A DNA stretch of 60,427 bases, from the NCBI RefSeq assembly GCF_021698855.1, contig NZ_WWFA01000010.1, positions 1-60,427 on the forward strand, read 5' to 3'. Source of the DNA: Lactobacillus sp. S2-2 (GTDB taxonomy: Bacteria; Bacillota; Bacilli; Lactobacillales; Lactobacillaceae). A model generated the notes under the pieces. That model saw nothing but the letters and a program-made list of their open reading frames with translations. It was not told the DNA's origin and ran no database searches. Below are positions 1-8,319 of the stretch, one piece after another (the first letter of the stretch is position 1; the number at the start of each line of letters is the position of its first letter). The position numbers and the translations under genes were made by a program.

Positions 1-1
1 T

Positions 2-217
2 TTTGAGCATAGAGGATATAACGTTAAGAACGTTTTCAAATTAAAAATAATGAAAACAATCAATGCCTCAATAAAGGAAGTGGCGAAAAACGTTGCCGTA
101 ATATTGATTTTAACTCGTCATGTTACAGGAACATCAGCTAAAAACCAACGTAAATTAACTGCAGCTGTAAAATGTGTAACAATTATGGCATTATTACATT
201 TCGTATTTGAAGGTTAA
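2..217 (+). pseudogene. decayed rpsR-like (ribosomal protein S18) remnant, 5' end outside window
   Basis: The frame is open from the window edge to the TAA at 215-217. The last ~34 residues are clearly S18 ([18 protein letters not shown], then IMALLHF), but residues normally fixed in S18 are changed: the Lys-Arg-Ala-Arg stretch reads Lys-Cys-Val-Thr, the Leu-Pro-Phe reads Leu-His-Phe, and the Arg-Arg before VTGTS reads Arg-His. The N-terminal half keeps only a faint trace of S18 (HRGY..VKNVF). The position directly before gdpP-rplI-dnaB is the usual place of rpsR in Lactobacillales (rpsF-ssb-rpsR). I read it as a degenerating copy, which implies a working rpsR elsewhere; a strongly diverged functional S18 paralogue is the alternative. 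Confidence 0.6.
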
Positions 218-227
218 TTTATTTATT

Positions 228-259
228 AGAACTAGTTCGTTTGAACTAGTTCTTTTTTT
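228..259 (+). terminator. intrinsic terminator after the rpsR-like frame
   Basis: An 11-bp perfect stem (AGAACTAGTTC / GAACTAGTTCT) with a GTTT loop is followed by seven T residues. It separates the S18-like frame from gdpP. Confidence 0.85.
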
Positions 260-419
260 ATGAGTTTAAATCAAAGCTTAAATTTACTTTATTTGTTATG
301 ATATAAAAAACTTTTTTAAGTTTGTATTTTGGTTCATTCTAATTTATTTTTTCAAATATGATAAAATAGATGTATTAAATTGAATATTTAATTTAATACT
401 TAATAAAAGAGGAGATACA

Positions 420-2456
420 ATGAAAAGTTTATTAAAAAAATTAAGCTTACCACCAGTCCTGATTAACAGTAAGTTAAGAGGAGTGGCAGTTTTTGTTTCA
501 TTAACTGTTATTTTTGGTTTGGTAATTTCTTTTCTTTATAATATTATTATTGGTTCTATATTAATGCTTTTTGCATGTATTGGAATTATTTATGCATTTG
601 ATATGATGAATAAAATTGGTGATGAACAAGAAGAATACATCAATGATTTAACTTATCGAATCAAGCGTGGAGAACGTGAGTCATTACTTGAAATGCCAAT
701 TGGAGTAATTTTATATCAAGATGATTTTAAAATAGACTGGGTGAACCCTTTTTTACAACCTTATTTTGGAGATCAAGATATACTTAATAAAAATCTTGAA
801 GATGTTGCTCCAGATTTATTTAAAATTATTCAAGCTAATCAAGATGAAGAAAAATCAGTTGAAATTGTATGGAAAGATCATCATTTTAATTTGTTGGTTC
901 AAAAAGAATATAATTCTGTTTATATGACTGATATAACTTATTACACTGATATTCAAGAAAAATATGAAAGTGAAAAAGTTGCAATTGGACAAATATTTTT
1001 AGATAACTATACAGAAGTTACACAAACAATGACTGACCAATCTGTTTCTAATTTATCTAATTATGTTACAAATGAATTAACTTCATGGGCTAAAGAATAT
1101 GGGATTTATTTAAAACAATTAGATGAAGATAGCTATTTAAGTATGATTTATGCTGATTCATTAGATAAAATTGAAGATAATAAATTTCAAATTTTAGATA
1201 AAATAAGAGAAACTACTTCTAAATTAAATTATCCATTAACTTTAAGTATTGGGATTGCCTATGGTGATCAAACTTTAAATGATTTATCAAAACAAGCTCA
1301 GGCTAATTTGGATTTAGCTTTAGGCCGTGGTGGAGATCAAGTTGTAGTTAAAGCAACTGATCAAGATGCACGTTTCTATGGTGGAAGTACTAACCCAATG
1401 GAAAAAAGAACAAGAGTCCGTGCTCGAATGATTTCACAAGCTTTACGTGAAATTTTTAAGGATGCTGATCAAATATTTGTTCAAGGACATAAAAGACCTG
1501 ATATGGACTCTTTAGGTGCAGCACTTGGTATTAGAAGAATTGCCCAAATGAATAATAAAAAATGTTGGATTATTTTAGATGACGAGCATCTTCATTCTGA
1601 TGTTCAGAGATTAAAAGATGAAATGGTCGAAGATGACGCAATTAAAGATTCAATTATTACTCCGGATGAAGCTTTGAAAAAAGCGACTGATGAAAGTTTA
1701 CTTGTATTAGTTGACCATTCAAATCCAGACATGGGAATTTCAAGAGAATTGTATGATCGAATGGAAAATCGTTTATTAGTCGTTGATCACCATCGTCGAG
1801 GCGAAAACTTTCCTTCTAATCCAATTTTGGTTTATATTGAACCTTATGCTTCTTCAACTAGTGAATTAATTACTGAAATGTTTGAATATCAATCTCAAGA
1901 TTCTGAATCAATTAATAGTTTAGAAGCAACGGCAATGCTTGCTGGAATTGCCGTTGATACACAATCATTTAGTATTAGAACTGGGACAAGAACATTTGAT
2001 GCTGCTAGTTATTTACGTTCAGCTGGAGCTGATTCAGATGAATTGCAAATGTATTTGAAAGAAAATTATAATGACTATATGTCAAGAAATCATTTAGTTT
2101 CAATGATGGAAATTATTAATGAAGATGTTGGCATTATTACTGGAGAAGAAGATAAAACTTATGATCCAGTAATTGCAGCTCAAGCAGCTGATTCAATGTT
2201 GAATGTTGATGGAATTAAATCATCATATTCAATTACTGAACGAGGAGATGGGGTTGTTGGAATTTCTGCAAGAAGTAACGGTGAAGTAAATGTACAATTA
2301 GTTATGGAAAAAATGGGTGGTGGTGGCCATCTTTCAAGTGGTGCTACTCAAATTAAAGAAACCCCAATTGCAGAAGTAAGACAAACCTTATTATCAATTA
2401 TTAATGAAGATCAAAAAGAGGAATCTGATACCGATAATGATACCGATGAATCTTAA
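420..2456 (+). CDS. gdpP: GdpP, membrane-bound c-di-AMP phosphodiesterase
   Basis: This enzyme hydrolyses the second messenger c-di-AMP and so sets osmotic and cell-wall homeostasis. The 678-aa protein has the family layout: two N-terminal membrane segments (about 20-60), a PAS-like region (about 85-170), a degenerate GGDEF-like domain (about 175-300) and a C-terminal DHH/DHHA1 phosphodiesterase. DHH motifs are visible: GHKRPDMDSLGAA, LVLVDHSNPD, VVDHHRRG (around D456-H458) and GGGGHLSSGA. The tail is acidic. The start has an AGAGGAG ribosome binding site 6 nt upstream. The stop lies 25 nt before rplI, in the common gdpP-rplI-dnaB order. No disrupting changes are seen. Confidence 0.97.
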   Translation: MKSLLKKLSLPPVLINSKLRGVAVFVSLTVIFGLVISFLYNIIIGSILMLFACIGIIYAFDMMNKIGDEQEEYINDLTYRIKRGERESLLEMPIGVILYQDDFKIDWVNPFLQPYFGDQDILNKNLEDVAPDLFKIIQANQDEEKSVEIVWKDHHFNLLVQKEYNSVYMTDITYYTDIQEKYESEKVAIGQIFLDNYTEVTQTMTDQSVSNLSNYVTNELTSWAKEYGIYLKQLDEDSYLSMIYADSLDKIEDNKFQILDKIRETTSKLNYPLTLSIGIAYGDQTLNDLSKQAQANLDLALGRGGDQVVVKATDQDARFYGGSTNPMEKRTRVRARMISQALREIFKDADQIFVQGHKRPDMDSLGAALGIRRIAQMNNKKCWIILDDEHLHSDVQRLKDEMVEDDAIKDSIITPDEALKKATDESLLVLVDHSNPDMGISRELYDRMENRLLVVDHHRRGENFPSNPILVYIEPYASSTSELITEMFEYQSQDSESINSLEATAMLAGIAVDTQSFSIRTGTRTFDAASYLRSAGADSDELQMYLKENYNDYMSRNHLVSMMEIINEDVGIITGEEDKTYDPVIAAQAADSMLNVDGIKSSYSITERGDGVVGISARSNGEVNVQLVMEKMGGGGHLSSGATQIKETPIAEVRQTLLSIINEDQKEESDTDNDTDES

Positions 2457-2481
2457 TATTAATCTCAAGGAGTGAATTGAA

Positions 2482-2934
2482 ATGAAAGTAATCTTTTTAC
2501 AAGATGTTAAAGGCAAAGGTAAACGTGGAGAAATAAAAGACATGCCAGATGGTTATGCGCAAAACTTTTTAATCAAAAAAGGAATGGCTAAACTAGCTAC
2601 TAATTCCGCAATAGGAACTTTAAAAGCAGAACAAAAAGTAGAAGCACAAAATGCTCAAGAAGAATTAGACGCTGCAAAGGAATTAAAATCTAAGTTAGAA
2701 AACGATGATACAGTGGTTGAATTAAAAGCTAAATCGGGTGCTGATGGAAAGTTATTTGGTTCAATTACTAGTAAACAAATTGCTCAAGCACTTTTGGATC
2801 AATACAAAATTAAAATTGATAAAAGAAAAATTGAATTAAATGAATCAATTAAAACGATGGGCTATGTTAATGCTCCTGTAAAACTTCATCCAAAAGTAGA
2901 AGGAACAATTCGAGTTCATATTTCTGAAAAATAA
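2482..2934 (+). CDS. rplI: 50S ribosomal protein L9
   Basis: Full-length L9 (150 aa) of the large ribosomal subunit. It begins [19 protein letters not shown] and continues through the typical N-domain [13 protein letters not shown], a charged connecting helix (about 45-75) and a C-domain ending in HVSEK-like residues. AAGGAG precedes the ATG. It sits between gdpP and dnaB and is probably transcribed with gdpP. Confidence 0.97.
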   Translation: MKVIFLQDVKGKGKRGEIKDMPDGYAQNFLIKKGMAKLATNSAIGTLKAEQKVEAQNAQEELDAAKELKSKLENDDTVVELKAKSGADGKLFGSITSKQIAQALLDQYKIKIDKRKIELNESIKTMGYVNAPVKLHPKVEGTIRVHISEK

Positions 2935-2967
2935 AAAAATCTCTTTCTAATTTAGAACGAGATTTTT
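2935..2967 (+). terminator. weak hairpin between rplI and dnaB
   Basis: A stem AAAAATCTC / GAGATTTTT with an inner TTCTAA-TTTAGAA pairing ends in a T-rich stretch. It probably gives partial termination, since dnaB follows by 24 nt and no separate promoter is obvious. Confidence 0.5.
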
Positions 2968-2990
2968 CGTACTTAAAAAGGGATTTTATT

Positions 2991-4364
2991 ATGAATAATG
3001 ATATTTTGAATGATCATACTCCGCCACAAAATATTGAGGCGGAAAAGGCAGTTTTAGGTTCAATTTTTCTAAGTACCGATTCTATTATCCAAGCTTTAGA
3101 AATGTTGAATCCAAAAGATTTTTATAAGCATGCGCATCAAATGATTTTTCAATCAATGGTTGAGTTAAATGAAAAAGAAGAGCAAATTGATGTTTTAACT
3201 ATTTCTGAACAATTAAAATCTCATGATCAATTTGAAGACATTGGTGGATCACCCTATTTGGCAGAATTGGCAACTGCAGTACCAACCGCAGCCAATGTTT
3301 CATACTATGCTAAAATTGTAAAAAATAAATCATCACTTCGCCGTTTAATTAATACTAATACTCAGTTAATTCAAGATGCTTATGATCAAGATATTGATGT
3401 TGAGACTTTATTAGATAATGCTGAACAATCAATTATGTCTGTTTCTGAAGGTCGAAACACGACTGGTTTTAAAAACATTAAAGATGTTTTGAATACTTCA
3501 CTTGATAATATTGATCAAATGGCTGAAAATACAGATGAAATCACTGGATTACCTACTGGATATCCATATTTAGATAAAATGACAACTGGATTACATCCAG
3601 GTGAATTAGTTATTTTAGCTGCACGTCCAGCAGTGGGTAAAACAGCATTTGCATTAAATATTGCACAAAATGTTGGAACTAAAACTGATAAGTCAGTTGC
3701 TATATTTTCACTTGAAATGAGTGCTGAATCGCTGGTTAACAGAATGTTATGTGCTGAAGGTAGTATTGATGCTAATCATTTACGTACAGGACAATTAAGT
3801 GAAGAAGAATGGAATAATTTATTTGTTGCGATGGGAAGTTTATCTAAGACACAAATTTATATTGATGATACTCCTGGAAGTAAAATTCCTGAAATGCGTG
3901 CTAAATGTCGTCGACTTGCAAAAGAAAATAAAAATTTAGGTTTAGTTGTGGTTGATTACCTTCAATTAATTGAAGGTACTAATAAAGAAAACCGACAACA
4001 AGAAGTTTCAGATATTTCAAGGCAATTAAAAAAACTAGCTAATGAGCTTGGAGTTCCAGTAATTGCTTTATCTCAACTTTCTCGTGGAGTTGAACAAAGA
4101 CAAGATAAAAGACCTGTTTTATCTGATATTCGTGAATCTGGATCAATTGAACAAGATGCTGATATTGTTGCATTTTTATATCGTGATGATTATTATGAAC
4201 GTGAAGATGGTGATGGGGATGATAAACCAGATCCAGAAGATGAAAATATTGGTGAAGTTGAAGTAATTATAGAGAAAAACCGTTCAGGTCCAAGAGGAAC
4301 AGTAAAATTATTATTTGTTAAATCTTATAATAAATTTTCGTCAATTTCGTATGCTAATGAATAA
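2991..4364 (+). CDS. dnaB: replicative DNA helicase DnaB (DnaC in Bacillus nomenclature)
   Basis: This is the hexameric 5'-3' helicase of the replication fork. The 457-aa protein has the N-terminal primase-interacting domain (about 10-115, starting PPQNIEAEKAVLGS) and a RecA-like C-terminal ATPase. Visible motifs are Walker A AARPAVGKTA, the SLEMSAESL motif, Walker B VVVDYLQLI, LSQLSRGVEQR, and the Arg-finger region EKNRSGPRGT. An acidic insert (EDGDGDDKPDPEDE) lies near 400-415. AAAGGGA precedes the ATG. Confidence 0.97.
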   Translation: MNNDILNDHTPPQNIEAEKAVLGSIFLSTDSIIQALEMLNPKDFYKHAHQMIFQSMVELNEKEEQIDVLTISEQLKSHDQFEDIGGSPYLAELATAVPTAANVSYYAKIVKNKSSLRRLINTNTQLIQDAYDQDIDVETLLDNAEQSIMSVSEGRNTTGFKNIKDVLNTSLDNIDQMAENTDEITGLPTGYPYLDKMTTGLHPGELVILAARPAVGKTAFALNIAQNVGTKTDKSVAIFSLEMSAESLVNRMLCAEGSIDANHLRTGQLSEEEWNNLFVAMGSLSKTQIYIDDTPGSKIPEMRAKCRRLAKENKNLGLVVVDYLQLIEGTNKENRQQEVSDISRQLKKLANELGVPVIALSQLSRGVEQRQDKRPVLSDIRESGSIEQDADIVAFLYRDDYYEREDGDGDDKPDPEDENIGEVEVIIEKNRSGPRGTVKLLFVKSYNKFSSISYANE

Positions 4365-4392
4365 GAGTGATTAGATTTCACTCTTATTTTTT
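4363..4392 (+). terminator. intrinsic terminator after dnaB
   Basis: The stem AAGAGTGA / TCACTCTT (8 bp, 7-nt loop) is followed by ATTTTTTT. It overlaps the dnaB stop codon. Confidence 0.85.
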
Positions 4393-4398
4393 TGTTTT

Positions 4399-4462
4399 AA
4401 AGTTCGTGTTTTACGAATAAATTATTATTTAATTTGACTATATTTCGTAAATAAGGTAATAT
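4399..4462 (+). promoter_or_regulatory. guaC promoter with PurBox-like operator
   Basis: TTGACT (4434-4439), a 17-bp spacer and TATAAT-like TAATAT (4457-4462) form a strong sigma-A promoter. Just upstream, 4400-4413 read on the minus strand gives AAAACACGAACTT, close to the Bacillus PurR PurBox core. A second CGAA-containing arm (TTTTACGAATAAA) follows at 4409-4421. Purine (PurR) control of guaC is inferred, not shown. Confidence 0.5.
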
Positions 4463-4526
4463 TATCCGTGGACATTGAATGAAAGTTAGCGGTTATTCGA
4501 TGAAATATTTTAATGAGGTGCCAATT

Positions 4527-5498
4527 ATGCAAGTTTTTGATTATGAAGATATTCAATTAATCCCTAATAAATGTGTGGTTAATTCAAGAAGTGAATGTAA
4601 TACAGAGGTGAAATTGGGTGAACGTACTTTTAAGATTCCAGTTGTACCTGCTAATATGCAAACAGTTATCAATGAAGAATTAGCAATTGATTTAGCTAAG
4701 AATGGATATTTTTATGTAATGCATCGTTTTCATCCTGAAAAGCGTTCAGACTTTATTAAAACTATGCATAAAAATTGTGTATTTGCTTCAATTAGTGTTG
4801 GAGTAAAGCCTGATGAATATAACTTTATCGATCAATTAGTCGCTGAAAAAAATATTCCAGAATATACAACCATTGATATTGCACATGGTTATTCTGATAC
4901 ATTAATTGAAATGATTAAATATATTAAAAATAAAATGCCAGAAACTTTCCTAATTGCTGGAAATGTTGGAACTCCTGAAGGTGTAAGAGCACTTGAAAAT
5001 GCTGGAGCGGATGCAACTAAAGTGGGAATTGGTCCTGGTAAAGCATGTATTACTAAAGTTAAGACTGGATTTGGAACTGGTGGTTGGCAATTATCTGCAC
5101 TTAGATACTGTTCTAAAGCAGCTCAAAAACCAATCATTGCAGATGGTGGAATTAGAACTGATGGAGATATTGCTAAATCAGTACGTTTTGGTGCCACAAT
5201 GGTTATGATTGGTTCAATGCTTGCTGGACATGAAGAATCACCTGGTGACAAAGTTGAAAAAGATGGTGAAGTTTACAAAGAATACTTTGGTTCAGCATCA
5301 GAATTTCAAAAGGGTGCTTATAAAAATGTTGAAGGTAAAAAGTTATTAGTTTCTTCTAAAGGAACAATTTATAATACCTTAAATGAAATGAGAGAAGACT
5401 TACAATCTTCAATCTCATATGCTGGTGGTCGTGATTTATCAGCAATTAGAACGGTTGATTATGTAGTTGTTAAAAATTCAATTTACAATGGTGACTAA
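4527..5498 (+). CDS. guaC: GMP reductase
   Basis: It reduces GMP to IMP with NADPH and so returns guanine nucleotides to the common purine pool. I chose the ATG at 4527 (323 aa) because GAGGTG lies 6 nt upstream and the protein then begins [15 protein letters not shown], as in other type-2 GMP reductases. The in-frame ATG at 4479 is only ~10 nt from the predicted transcription start and lacks a ribosome binding site. The IMPDH/GMPR barrel is intact, with [15 protein letters not shown] and the active-site loop [17 protein letters not shown] containing the catalytic Cys. A purine-salvage partner (guanine deaminase) occurs at 49 kb but is broken. Confidence 0.95.
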   Translation: MQVFDYEDIQLIPNKCVVNSRSECNTEVKLGERTFKIPVVPANMQTVINEELAIDLAKNGYFYVMHRFHPEKRSDFIKTMHKNCVFASISVGVKPDEYNFIDQLVAEKNIPEYTTIDIAHGYSDTLIEMIKYIKNKMPETFLIAGNVGTPEGVRALENAGADATKVGIGPGKACITKVKTGFGTGGWQLSALRYCSKAAQKPIIADGGIRTDGDIAKSVRFGATMVMIGSMLAGHEESPGDKVEKDGEVYKEYFGSASEFQKGAYKNVEGKKLLVSSKGTIYNTLNEMREDLQSSISYAGGRDLSAIRTVDYVVVKNSIYNGD

Positions 5499-5507
5499 AA
5501 ATTAAAT

Positions 5508-5552
5508 AAAAAAGGATTTACATCTAATTAATTGGACGTAAATCCTTTTTTT
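5508..5552 (+). terminator. intrinsic terminator after guaC
   Basis: The stem AAAAAGGATTTAC / GTAAATCCTTTTT with a ~16-nt loop is followed by more T residues. Confidence 0.85.
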
Positions 5553-5646
5553 ATTATTAAATATATATATTCAATATAATAGGTTGAATTTTAATAGATT
5601 ATAGTTACAATTAGATTGTAATGATTATAAATAAGGAGTGATTTAT

Positions 5647-7008
5647 TTGACTAAGAAAATTGTAATAGTTGGTGCATCTCATGGAGGACATCAAGCTATC
5701 ATTGAAAGTTTAAATCGATATGAAGATGTTGATGTTACTTTATTTGAGGCTGGTGATTTTATTTCATTTATGTCTTGTGGAATGCAACTTTATTTAGAAA
5801 ATAAAGTAACTGACGTTGATGATGTGAGAAACTTTTCTGAAGATACATTTAAAGAAAAAAATGTCCATGTTTTGAGTAATCATTTAGTTACAAAAATTAA
5901 TTCTGATCAAAAAACAGTTACTGTTGAAAATGATGGAAAAAGTAAAGATGTTTCTTATGATAAATTAATTTTAAGTTCAGGTGTAACTCCAAATACATTA
6001 CCAGTCCCAGGAGCTGATTTAGATAATGTATTCTTAATGCGTGGTAAAGATTGGGCAACCAAAATAAAATCTCAATTAGAAGATGAATCGATTAAGAATG
6101 TTACTATTATCGGTGCCGGATATATTGGGATTGAAGCTGCTGAAGTAAGTAAAAAATATGGTAAAAATGTAACAATTATTGATCATAATGAACATGTTTT
6201 AGGAACATATTTAGATTATGAATTATCTGATTTAATTAAAGATGAATTAATTTCCAATGGAATTAATTTAGAATTATCAGCTAATGTTGAAGCATTTAAT
6301 GGAAATGGAAGCGTTGAATCAGTTAAGATAAGTGATAAAGAAATTCCTAGTGATTTAGTTATTCAAGCTGCAGGAATTAAACCAAATACTGAATGGCTTA
6401 AAGGCATAATTAATTTAGATAATCATGGATTTATTGAAACTGATGAATATTTAAGAACTAATGTACCAGATGTTTATGCAGTTGGAGATGCAACCTTAGT
6501 ATATTCAATTCCAGCTCAAGAAAAAATGCCCATCGCTCTTGCAACAGTTGCAAGAAGACAGGCACGTTATGTGGTTAAACATTTATTTGAAAAATTACCT
6601 ACAGAATCATTTAAAGGGGTTAATGGTTCCTCAGCATTAAGTGTATTTGATTATCACTTTGCAACAACTGGAATTAATGAAATTAGTGCAAATAAAATCA
6701 ATCAAAAAATTAATAGTAATTTTTACAAAGGAAAACTACGCCCAAGTTATGTAGCTGAATCAGAAAATAATCAAGAAGTTTATGTTGAATTAAATTATTT
6801 ACCTCAAACTCATCAAATTGTTGGTGGCACCGTTTTATCTAAAGGTGATGTAACAGCACATGGTAATACCTTGTCATTAGCTATCTCAAATAAGATGACA
6901 TTAGAAGATTTAGCTGATACTGACTTTTTCTTTCAACCTGGATTTGATCGTCAGTGGAGTTTATTGAATTTAGCAGCGCAAAATGCATTAGGTGAATATA
7001 AATTTTAA
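5647..7008 (+). CDS. FAD-dependent NADH oxidase / pyridine nucleotide-disulfide oxidoreductase
   Basis: A flavoprotein of the NADH oxidase/NADH peroxidase/CoA-disulfide reductase family that reoxidises NADH with O2 or peroxide. The TTG at 5647 is the likely start because AAGGAG at 5633-5638 is correctly spaced; a GTG at 5638 would lie inside that site. Seen: an N-terminal FAD Rossmann motif (VGASHGGHQA), the single redox Cys in SFMSCGMQLYL (about residue 42), an NAD-binding GAGYIGIEAAE (about 155) and the second FAD motif VYAVGDA (about 275). The C-terminal dimer domain is present. Whether the product is water or peroxide cannot be read from sequence. Confidence 0.88.
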   Translation: MTKKIVIVGASHGGHQAIIESLNRYEDVDVTLFEAGDFISFMSCGMQLYLENKVTDVDDVRNFSEDTFKEKNVHVLSNHLVTKINSDQKTVTVENDGKSKDVSYDKLILSSGVTPNTLPVPGADLDNVFLMRGKDWATKIKSQLEDESIKNVTIIGAGYIGIEAAEVSKKYGKNVTIIDHNEHVLGTYLDYELSDLIKDELISNGINLELSANVEAFNGNGSVESVKISDKEIPSDLVIQAAGIKPNTEWLKGIINLDNHGFIETDEYLRTNVPDVYAVGDATLVYSIPAQEKMPIALATVARRQARYVVKHLFEKLPTESFKGVNGSSALSVFDYHFATTGINEISANKINQKINSNFYKGKLRPSYVAESENNQEVYVELNYLPQTHQIVGGTVLSKGDVTAHGNTLSLAISNKMTLEDLADTDFFFQPGFDRQWSLLNLAAQNALGEYKF

Positions 7009-7055
7009 AAAAATAAAGCAAAATTATTTACAAAAAAAAGAAAATAAAGTATCAT

Positions 7056-7091
7056 AAAGCCACGGTAGAGATACCTGGCTTTGTTGTTTTT
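7056..7091 (+). terminator. intrinsic terminator after the NADH oxidase gene
   Basis: The hairpin AAAGCCA-c-GGTA / TACC-t-GGCTTT with a GAGA tetraloop is followed by a T-rich tract. Confidence 0.75.
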
Positions 7092-7099
7092 ACGAAGTA

Positions 7100-7250
7100 T
7101 TTTTTTTGGACTTTTAATACTACGCTTAGTACAGCTTTGCTTATTTTTTTGAAAACTTAATACTACGCTTAGTAAATAGTTATTATGCATATTATTTTTC
7201 AAAAAAAAACAAATTATTTTAGTTTTGTTTTTGGACTTACAATACTAAAA
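7100..7250. repeat. three imperfect repeats with a TACTA-N4-TAGTA core in a gene-free stretch
   Basis: The 430-nt gap between the NADH oxidase gene and the small CDS at 7440 contains AATACTACGCTTAGTA twice exactly (7116-7131 and 7159-7174). A truncated third copy, GGACTTACAATACTAAAAA, lies at 7233-7250. Copies 1 and 3 are preceded by T-runs and GGACTT; copy 2 by a T-run and AAAACTT. The core is an inverted repeat, so these look like protein-binding sites or parts of a small RNA. Starts are 43 and 82 bp apart, roughly whole multiples of four helical turns. No function is assigned. Confidence 0.55.
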
Positions 7251-7290
7251 AATTTGTTAAATAGTTAATTTCAAGTTAATACTTGAAGTT

Positions 7291-7321
7291 AAAAAGCAGG
7301 TGTGGGCTCACCTGCTTTTTA
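7291..7321. terminator. strong bidirectional terminator, possible end of a small RNA
   Basis: A perfect 12-bp stem AAAAAGCAGGTG / CACCTGCTTTTT with a 6-nt loop. It lies 283 nt after the NADH oxidase gene, which already has its own terminator, so it may end an untranslated transcript that starts in the repeat region. A small inverted repeat TTCAAGT-TAAT-ACTTGAA lies just before it at 7270-7287. Confidence 0.75.
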
Positions 7322-7439
7322 TTGTATCATTATAAAGTTTAAAATAATATGATATTTTGTGATATAATTATATCAATTTATAATTTCTATTTAAAAAATT
7401 TTGATGATGAATTTATTTAGTAATAAAGGTAAGATGATT

Positions 7440-7619
7440 ATGGTAAAAATTAATAAACAAACCCAAGCTAATAAGAAATGGCAAGAAAAACATAAAGAAC
7501 GTGCAAAATATCTTAGTGATCGTTCAAGAGCAAGAACCTTTATTCGTAAGTTTGCGAATAAAGAAGATCTTGATGAATTCATTGATTTGATTGATGAAAG
7601 AAAAGACAATCTAGATTAA
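7440..7619 (+). CDS. conserved small basic protein of unknown function
   Basis: The product is 59 aa, highly charged and predicted mostly helical, with no membrane segment or signal peptide. The ATG at 7440 is preferred because AAAGGT ends 9 nt upstream; the upstream ATG at 7434 is too close to it. It begins MVKINKQTQANKKWQEKHKE and continues with a Ser-Arg-Ala-Arg helix and an acidic C-terminus. I recall similar short proteins in lactobacilli but know no function. It is monocistronic, with a terminator on each side. Confidence 0.7.
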   Translation: MVKINKQTQANKKWQEKHKERAKYLSDRSRARTFIRKFANKEDLDEFIDLIDERKDNLD

Positions 7620-7648
7620 AGTCTGTTAATTATAAAATAAATATTATT

Positions 7649-7680
7649 AACTCTGATTAATTTAATCGGAGTTTTTTTTA
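7649..7680 (+). terminator. intrinsic terminator
   Basis: The stem AACTCTGATTAA / TTTAATCGGAGTT (one G·T wobble) is followed by eight T residues, directly before the biotin operon control region. Confidence 0.85.
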
Positions 7681-7685
7681 TCTTA

Positions 7686-7729
7686 TTGTAACCTTTTTAT
7701 TTACAAATGGGTTACTATGGCTATATAAT
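7686..7729 (+). promoter_or_regulatory. BirA operator and promoter of bioY-birA
   Basis: TTGTAACC (7686-7693), 16 nt and GGTTACTA (7710-7717) form the interrupted palindrome typical of Firmicute BirA boxes. It overlaps a promoter TTTACA (7700-7705), 18 bp, TATAAT (7724-7729). The second gene of the operon is a DNA-binding BirA, so autoregulation by biotin supply is the expected logic. Confidence 0.8.
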
Positions 7730-7761
7730 AAATTTCATCAAGTAAAGGGATGGTTTTTATT

Positions 7762-8307
7762 ATGTATCAGATAAATTCAACAAAGAAAATTGTATTAGCT
7801 TCAATTATGACAGCGATTATTATTGTATTATGTTTTATACCTGGTTTTTTTATGCCAATTAGTCCAGTTCCAATTGTTTTGCAAAATTTAGGGATTCTAT
7901 TAGCTGCATCATTATTAAGTCCAATTTATGGATTTCTTTCAATTGGAGTATTTTTTCTATTTGTAATTATTGGATTTCCATTTTTAACAGGTGGACATGG
8001 AGGAATTTCCGTATTTTTAGGACCGACTTTTGGTTATTTAATTGCTTGGATTTTATTGCCTTTTATTTTAGGAAATGCAATTAAATATTTAAATCCTAAA
8101 AAAAATACGGTAATTAATTATTTAATTATTTTAATTTTTGGAGTTTTTGTGATGTACTTATTAGGAGCTTTGGGGTTACATATTGTGCAACCTAATATTA
8201 GTTATTTGGCAGCCTTATCAACAAATGCTTTTTATTTACCAGCTGATTTAATTAAAGTTTTAATTGTTACCTTAATCTTAAAGCGATTTAATAAAATAAA
8301 AATTTAA
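7762..8307 (+). CDS. bioY: BioY, biotin-specific substrate-binding membrane component (ECF transporter S component)
   Basis: It captures biotin in the membrane and passes it through an ECF energy-coupling module, whose genes are not in this window. The 181-aa protein has about six membrane segments and the BioY signature region (MPISPVPIVLQNLGILLAA, then FLTGGHGGISVFLGPTFGYL). The ATG at 7762 is favoured over 7750 because the AAAGGGATGG ribosome binding site lies ~9 nt before it. No biotin synthesis genes are nearby, suggesting biotin auxotrophy, and birA follows after 12 nt. Confidence 0.93.
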   Translation: MYQINSTKKIVLASIMTAIIIVLCFIPGFFMPISPVPIVLQNLGILLAASLLSPIYGFLSIGVFFLFVIIGFPFLTGGHGGISVFLGPTFGYLIAWILLPFILGNAIKYLNPKKNTVINYLIILIFGVFVMYLLGALGLHIVQPNISYLAALSTNAFYLPADLIKVLIVTLILKRFNKIKI

Positions 8308-8319
8308 AGGAGATTTGAA

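Noticed and set aside
5638-5646. GTG at 5638 as the start of the NADH oxidase
   Set aside because: It overlaps the AAGGAG ribosome binding site. The TTG at 5647 is correctly spaced and gives the usual N-terminus.
7005-7202. Minus-strand 65-codon ORF after the NADH oxidase gene
   Set aside because: No ribosome binding site, and it runs through a terminator hairpin and the repeat array. It is a by-product of AT-rich DNA.
7100-7250. CRISPR array
   Set aside because: Only two exact 16-nt repeats with unequal spacing, no cas genes and no regular spacers.
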